A DNA stretch of 30,449 nt, taken from the NCBI GenBank assembly GCA_964596775.1, contig CAZQVN010000045.1, forward strand, positions 1-30,449, given 5' to 3'. Source of the DNA: CAZQVN01 sp964596775 (GTDB taxonomy: Bacteria > Eisenbacteria > RBG-16-71-46 > JABDJR01 > JAWXBZ01). Made by a program: the position numbers and the translations under genes. Position 1 is the stretch's first letter. The number at the start of each line of letters is the position of its first letter. The notes beneath the pieces were generated by a model. The model was not told where the DNA came from. It was given only the letters and a program-made list of their open reading frames with translations, and ran no database searches. Shown piece by piece: positions 25,677-30,449 of this stretch.

Positions 25677-26426
25677 ATGACTCGAATCGTTGCGCTCGCC
25701 GCACTGGCGATCGTTCTTTCATGCGGTGCCGTTCCGGCGCAGGAACAACCGAACGCCGCCGCGCTCCTCATCGACAGGTCCATCCGGCATCACGACCCGG
25801 GCGGCGTCTGGGAAACCCGCCGAATCCGCATCGAGATGGAAACGAAGTTCTCGAGCGCCCAGGCCGGGCGCTTCGGCAGCCGGAATTCCCGCGCCGTCCT
25901 GTACCTGGCCCCGGCGCACGGGGAGTTTCGCTATGCCAAGGACAGCAGCAAGGAAAAGTTCGAGCTGCTGCTCAGGCACGGAGTGGCGAGCCTGGTCTCC
26001 GGCGACAGTGCTTCCGCTTCCGACCGCAACCGGGAAAGTCTCCTGGCCAGGGCGCCCGGCTATCGCGACTACTTCGAGTACCTCTTCGGCCTCCCCATGA
26101 AGCTCAGGGATCCGGGAACGATCGTGGATCCCGACGTCGACACGGTCGACTTTGCCGGTCGGAGCGTATCGCGGATCCGGGTGACCTACGAACCGGAGGT
26201 CGGAAAGAATACCTGGTACTTCTATTTCGATCCGGTCACCGCGGCGCTGGTCGGGTGCCGGTTCTACACGGTGGAGTCGAAAAACGACGGCGAGTACATC
26301 ACGTTCGAGGAGGAGATCGTCGACGAGGCGAGCGGCCTGCGCCTGCCGAAGATCCGCGCCTGGTACTTCAACAGGGACGACTCGCACCTGGCCACGGACA
26401 CGATCACCGCAATGGCGGTTCACTGA
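25677..26426 (+). CDS. DUF6503-like periplasmic protein
   Basis: This 249-residue protein starts at the ATG at 25677 after GGGAGG, with signal peptide ending VPAQ. Marks of the DUF6503 family include RSIRHHDPGGVWE near the start, RDYFEYLFGLPMKLRDPGT in the middle and NTWYFYFDPVTAALVG later. The beta-rich pattern recalls LolA-like outer-membrane lipoprotein carriers, but no function is established to my knowledge. It follows the amidohydrolase by about 30 bases on the same strand and may be in the same transcript. An alternative frame start at 25611 would put the signal peptide inside, so it is rejected. Confidence 0.75.
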   Translation: MTRIVALAALAIVLSCGAVPAQEQPNAAALLIDRSIRHHDPGGVWETRRIRIEMETKFSSAQAGRFGSRNSRAVLYLAPAHGEFRYAKDSSKEKFELLLRHGVASLVSGDSASASDRNRESLLARAPGYRDYFEYLFGLPMKLRDPGTIVDPDVDTVDFAGRSVSRIRVTYEPEVGKNTWYFYFDPVTAALVGCRFYTVESKNDGEYITFEEEIVDEASGLRLPKIRAWYFNRDDSHLATDTITAMAVH

Positions 26427-26699
26427 ACGCCGGGGGAGTGCCACGCGGCACGATCACTTCGACCCGGAGATGATCGGACAGGGCGTTTGCCGACCCCGCT
26501 GCCAATTCCGACTTGATAAAACTGAAGAACAAATGCATTCTCTCCGTAGCCACTCGGAGGGTTCCCCTCACCCGGACGCGGTGCCCGGTAAACAGGAATG
26601 GGAAAAGCTGGCGGCGCGTCCGTATGTGTAAGTGCCGGAAAGTGTTCCAGATCATCACGATTTGCGGGGCTTGAAGGGTTCCTACACAGGGGAGAAGCC

Positions 26700-28022
26700 A
26701 TGAAATCCTGCCTTCCGTTCGTAGGTGTCGTTCTTGCCGTCCTCCTTCCCCACACCGCCCGGGCCCAGCCCCCCACCCCGACCTCCATTGCTTTCAAGGA
26801 CCCGCACGATCTCCGAGCGCTGCTCGACTACCGGCTCCCGGACTGGGGATACCGGGACGGCAAACTCGGGCTGGAGATGACGGGACAAGGGAGCAACAGC
26901 AATTTTTCGAGTTCCACCGCGTCGGCAAGGGAGTCCGTTCAGCTCTCCTGGTATCGCGAAAGCGAAAAACGGACCTCGTTGATTTCCGCGGGCCACGGCG
27001 GCTCATCGAACTGGCTGGAGACCGAGGACAATCCACGGGGGGACTTGCGCATTTCCGAGCTGTCGGGATCCTTGAGCCTGAACGCAACGAGGAACAGTTA
27101 CCTGTCGGAAAGAGCGTTCTGGATGGTCGCCGGTGACATCGGAGGTGGTTATTCGGAAGAGCGGACTCGATTCGATTCCGATCAGAACCCTCAGCAAAAC
27201 ATCAACACGACCGAAGTGAGCCGGTCGTTTTCGAGCAGCCTCAGCCTTGGCGTGGGCCTGGGGCGGGTGCGCAACGTCACGCCCCTGATTCAGGCGCAAA
27301 GATTGAATGAGCGGCTCCAGGCACTCGGACGCCCGTCGCTCTCCGCCGACCAGGTGACGGACATGGCCCGTCAACTCGCCCGAAGCGGAGGCTTCCAGAG
27401 AGTCTTCGACCGGAGCGACCGCCGCTTCTGGGACGATGTCTTCGAGCCTCTCGCGGGAGAGGGGACGCCGCTGACCCCCTTCGAAGTCTTCTACCTGCGG
27501 GAGTCCGTCTTCGAGGAACTCGGTTCCCGCCGGGAAGGGAGCGAGATTTCGGCCGGATTTTCGGCAAGTCGATCGGGAGGAGATCAAAGAAACCCCGTGA
27601 CCACCGTGGGGCCATGGATGAATATGGCCTGGTCCCGCAACCTGAGCCTGAACCGCCAGGTCTCCGCCGCTTTCAACACGTCCTACGGCTGGCGGGAACC
27701 CGCTCGCTCGACCACAACCGCCGAAACCGGCAGCGTGAATGTTCAGGGAAACTACCTGTGGGTTCTGGCGGATCGCGTGCGGTGGTCGAACAACCTCAAC
27801 GGAAACTTGTTCTACTCGGAATCCGATGCCGGAACAGCTTCCCGCATGCAGACGGTCCGGCTGAACTCAAGCTGTTCCTACTACATCGAAGACCGCGTCA
27901 GCCTGATCCCGGCGATCCAGCTTTCCTGGATCAGAGCCAGTACGGTCAATAACCGACTGGACCAGCGCTCCTGGAATTTCTCCCTGGGCCTCAACTACCG
28001 GCTCGGCAGCGCCCTTCTCTAG
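26700..28022 (+). CDS. Predicted outer-membrane beta-barrel protein with helical insert
   Basis: This 440-residue protein starts at an ATG with AGGGGAGAAG upstream and a clear signal peptide (FVGVVLAVLLPHTARAQ). Residues 50-185 and 285-440 show alternating hydrophobic and polar strands rich in Tyr, Ser, Asn and aromatics, ending with NFSLGLNYRLGSALL, typical of an outer-membrane barrel. Between them (190-279) lies a helical insert starting GRVRNVTPLIQAQRLNERL, a pattern I recall from other uncharacterised barrel proteins. The 273-base gap upstream holds no convincing gene. The role is unknown, perhaps transport or assembly. Next downstream is a secreted peptidase. Confidence 0.7.
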   Translation: MKSCLPFVGVVLAVLLPHTARAQPPTPTSIAFKDPHDLRALLDYRLPDWGYRDGKLGLEMTGQGSNSNFSSSTASARESVQLSWYRESEKRTSLISAGHGGSSNWLETEDNPRGDLRISELSGSLSLNATRNSYLSERAFWMVAGDIGGGYSEERTRFDSDQNPQQNINTTEVSRSFSSSLSLGVGLGRVRNVTPLIQAQRLNERLQALGRPSLSADQVTDMARQLARSGGFQRVFDRSDRRFWDDVFEPLAGEGTPLTPFEVFYLRESVFEELGSRREGSEISAGFSASRSGGDQRNPVTTVGPWMNMAWSRNLSLNRQVSAAFNTSYGWREPARSTTTAETGSVNVQGNYLWVLADRVRWSNNLNGNLFYSESDAGTASRMQTVRLNSSCSYYIEDRVSLIPAIQLSWIRASTVNNRLDQRSWNFSLGLNYRLGSALL

Positions 28023-28049
28023 AGGCCGGCGGGGCGGGAGCAATGCCGG

Positions 28050-28058
28050 TGCTATAAT
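28050..28058 (+). promoter_or_regulatory. Extended -10 promoter for the caspase-fold protein
   Basis: TGCTATAAT is a perfect -10 box with a TGn extension, 55 bases before the GTG at 28113. No clear -35 hexamer is present. It resembles the element at 8149-8157. Confidence 0.55.
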
Positions 28059-28079
28059 CGATGCGTCCACTCGACCAGC

Positions 28080-28100
28080 CGGGGCCAGGCATCGGCCCCG
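28080..28100 (+). promoter_or_regulatory. Stem-loop directly before the Shine-Dalgarno site
   Basis: CGGGGCC and GGCCCCG form a 7-bp stem around a 7-base loop, ending two bases before GGAGGG (28103-28108). It lies in the expected 5' UTR and may affect translation. It is similar in placement to the hairpin at 4485-4507. Confidence 0.4.
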
Positions 28101-28112
28101 ATGGAGGGCATC

Positions 28113-30438
28113 GTGAAATCGTTCCGGACGCTCCCGATTTCGACCATCCTCGCCGGCATCCTGGTTTTCCTTGCCGCAGCCCAGCCCGGGCGCGCCCTGG
28201 CCGGGCCGAGCCGCGAAGAGGCCATCCAGCTCGTTCTCGACACGTTCGTCCACGGCAGCCCCGACGAAAGCACGACCGTGGCGTTCCTCCATCATCGCGA
28301 CCTCCCGGACAGCGTCCTGATGCCGGGATCGGTGATCACCGATCACGAGGGCACGGTGATGCGGATGGTCGACAGTCCCGAGTTCTTCTTCTTCATCGAT
28401 CACGACAACCAGGCGCTGTGGGGACACGCGGCCACGTACGTGTTCATGGACGCCCTGTCCGGCGGCATGACGGCATTGCCGGCGGGAACATGGCCCAGCC
28501 TCGACGGCCTGCCGATGGAGCGCTTTCTCCTCGGAAATCCCTCGCCGGACCGGATCTCCGGCCTCTACCCCACGGACGTTGACCTGACGACCTGGACGCC
28601 GGTAGCCACGGGCACGACGAATTCCTGGGCGGTCATCGCGGTCGGCCACGACGTCAAGAACGGCGACGCGGGCCTGTTCAGAAGGGAGGTCGAACGGGCC
28701 AAGAAGATCCTCAACGGACTCGCCACGGGACCCCGGGTCGATGCCGCGAACATCACGGTGACGGGCGTCGGATCTCCGTTCGGGGCCACCCCGGATTCGA
28801 TCTGCAACGTGCTGGAAAACCTCGACGGAAACTGCGACAAGCTCTACTTCACCTATATCGGCCACGGGCTCAAGAGCGGAAGGATCGTGACCCGCGGCAG
28901 CGATCTCGAGTACAAGGAACTCGCCGAAAAGCTGATCGCCACCGGCGCCAAGGAAATCTGCGTGACGCTCATCGCCTGCTTCAGCGGCAGCGCGATCCGT
29001 CGTTTCGAGGATGCGGTCGTCGAGGTCGGCGGAAAGAAGCGCAGGTTCAAGGGGAGCATCGTGACCTCCTCGTCGAAGGACGAGGTGACGCACGTGACCG
29101 GCTCGAAGTCGCACTTTGCCGAAGCCCTCGAAGCCTGCTACCAGGACTCGCTGGCCGACCTCAACCGGGACGGCAAGGTCACGGACATCGAAGCCACCGC
29201 CTGGGCCCGGTTCCTGAATCCGGTCGGCGAAGAGGACAAGCCGCAGGGCAAGGTCATCGGCGACGGCCGAACCACGACGCTCAAGCCGCCGCTGGTCAAG
29301 TCGACCGAAAGCGGCGTGTCCGGAGGAGGAAAGCTCGAGTTCGAAAAGGTCAAGTTCGAGTTCGCGGCCGACAGCGCCGGAGTCGAGTCGCTGGAGTGCC
29401 GGCAGCGCCTTTACGTGCGGAACAAGACCGGCAAGAATCACAGGGCCACTCACTCCGTCACGATCTGCTGCGTGGACAAGTCGAAAAAGCCGGCGTTGCG
29501 CGATTCCGTGTTTTCCTTCGTGCCGAAGGTCCCGAAGGACGGGGAGAGGATCTGCCTGGCCCGCCTCCCCGACGCGTGCAAGGCCATCGAGATCAAGAAG
29601 GGGGCGAAGGCGAAGCCCGGGGGCAATGTCCGCCCCCTGTCGGGCGCCGGCCCGGGTACCCTGGCCGGCCCGGTGGAAACCGTTTCGGACCTCTCCAACA
29701 CGCTCGAGGCCGGCGCGGTCTACGCCCGCGGGGAGTTCGTCTTCTTCGATCTTCCCCTCCCGGGCACTCCCGGGGAGTCGTACACGACCGAGGTCGATCC
29801 GGTGCCCGGCTGGGACGTGTCCATCAGCCCCGCCGCGTTCACCGTTCCGGCTCTCCTCGACACGCAGACGGTGATCGTCCGCGCGGTCGTGCCGGACACG
29901 GCCACGGTCGGGTGTTGCCGGCGCGCAGGTGGAAGTGACGGACGCGCTGGGCAACATCGTGCTCGTCCAGAACACGACCCCGGACGGGTTCACCGACGTC
30001 GTTCCGCTGGTCCAGTACGAAAGCGGGGGAGGCGCGGTCGTCGACCACACGCCGCACGCGGTCCGGGTAACGGCCGCGGGGCAGGACCTGGTGATGAGCT
30101 ACGCCGCCGATCTGGCGAGGGTCGCCACGATCATCGTGACCGACTCCACGACCACGGGCGGGGATCCGGCGCCGCGTCGCCCGTTCGGCCTGGCCCAGAA
30201 CGCCCCGAATCCTGTCCGCGCCGCGTCGGTCATCCGCTTCGATCTCCCCGAAGCTTCCGATGTGCGACTGCTCCTGTTCGATGTCCGCGGCGGGTTCATC
30301 CGGGTCCTGGCCGAGGGTCGCTTCGAGGCGGGCCCGCACTGGATCCCGATGGAACCGGCCGGCCTGCCCGCCGGCATCTACTTCTACCGGCTGGAGGCCG
30401 GCGGCGGTCACGCGGTCCGCAAGCTGGTTGTCCGGTAG
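28113..30438 (+). CDS. Secreted caspase-fold (C13/C14-like) peptidase with EF-hand and sorting domain, frameshifted
   Basis: The start is a GTG with GGAGGG upstream (an in-frame ATG lies at 28101), followed by a signal peptide (ILAGILVFLAAAQPG). Residues about 170-320 look like a caspase-fold cysteine peptidase: WAVIAVGH strand, His251 in YFTYIGHG and Cys289 in LIACFSGSA form the dyad. Directly after, residues 349-360 are a canonical EF-hand loop (DLNRDGKVTDIE). A beta-domain tail follows. At 29910-29912 (GGG) the reading shifts by one base: the homologous frame continues as VEVTDALGNIV and ends in the sorting module (APNPVRAASVIRFDLP, LFDVRGG, PAGIYFYRLE). The product may be a secreted endopeptidase; substrate unknown. 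Confidence 0.8.
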
Positions 30439-30449
30439 GCGGTTTCGGC

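Noticed and set aside
24182..25783. Minus-strand frame of 533 codons across the amidohydrolase
   Set aside because: A common GC-rich shadow; the plus strand has the complete amidohydrolase metal site and operon overlap.
26404..26658. Minus-strand frame of 84 codons after the DUF6503 gene
   Set aside because: It contains a plausible-looking stretch (SFIKSELAAGSANALSDHL) but overlaps the end of the upstream gene, has no ribosome site and matches no family I know.
27867..30050. Minus-strand frame of 727 codons across the peptidase gene
   Set aside because: The plus strand shows signal peptide, catalytic dyad and EF-hand; the antisense translation is Arg/Asp/Gly-rich without domain structure.

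Overview
The window is high-GC bacterial DNA with no rRNA, tRNA or CRISPR array that I can see. Its most telling trait is the set of secreted proteins: seven end in the same 80-90 residue FlgD-Ig/type A-like C-terminal sorting module (P-N-P near its start, then V-x-D-x-x-G-R, then G-[VIL]-Y-[FLY] and a basic last strand). With the GC content, this suggests a member of the FCB group or a neighbouring candidate phylum (Eisenbacteria- or Krumholzibacteriota-like). That placement is inference, because no marker gene is present.

Layout. 1-2706 is an accessory, decayed stretch: a long terminator hairpin, a truncated metallo-beta-lactamase-fold fragment, a broken integrase-core transposase, a minimal nucleotidyltransferase/HEPN pair overlapping at GTGA, and a gene-poor gap. 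2707-4332 is a CPA2 cation/proton antiporter with a TrkA-N domain. 4526-8053 holds two convergent sorting-domain proteins, one with seven SBBP repeats. 8300-10579 is a soluble Ser/Thr kinase with a TolB-like domain and TPRs, followed by a broken quinone oxidoreductase. 11093-15895 holds two minus-strand secreted multidomain proteins (one with a C39-like peptidase domain), and each is preceded by a copy of the same ~150-bp repeat. 16238-17521 is a GH17-like lipoprotein. 17639-19312 is another sorting-domain protein. 19717-21320 is a coupled pair of secreted proteins.

From 21413 the plus strand is metabolic: a GNAT acetyltransferase, then egtD, egtB and an amidohydrolase packed without gaps (ergothioneine biosynthesis), then a DUF6503-like periplasmic protein, an outer-membrane barrel, and a secreted caspase-fold (C13/C14-like) peptidase with an EF-hand loop and a sorting domain. 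The peptidase is interrupted by a one-base frameshift near 29910.

How the parts fit. The sorting-domain proteins presumably use a type IX-like export route encoded elsewhere and act at the cell surface. egtD and egtB make the Nalpha-trimethylhistidine-derived sulfoxide of the ergothioneine pathway. The usual egtA, egtC and egtE are absent here, and a translationally coupled amidohydrolase occupies the slot where a late-step enzyme might be expected. The kinase is the only obvious signalling gene.
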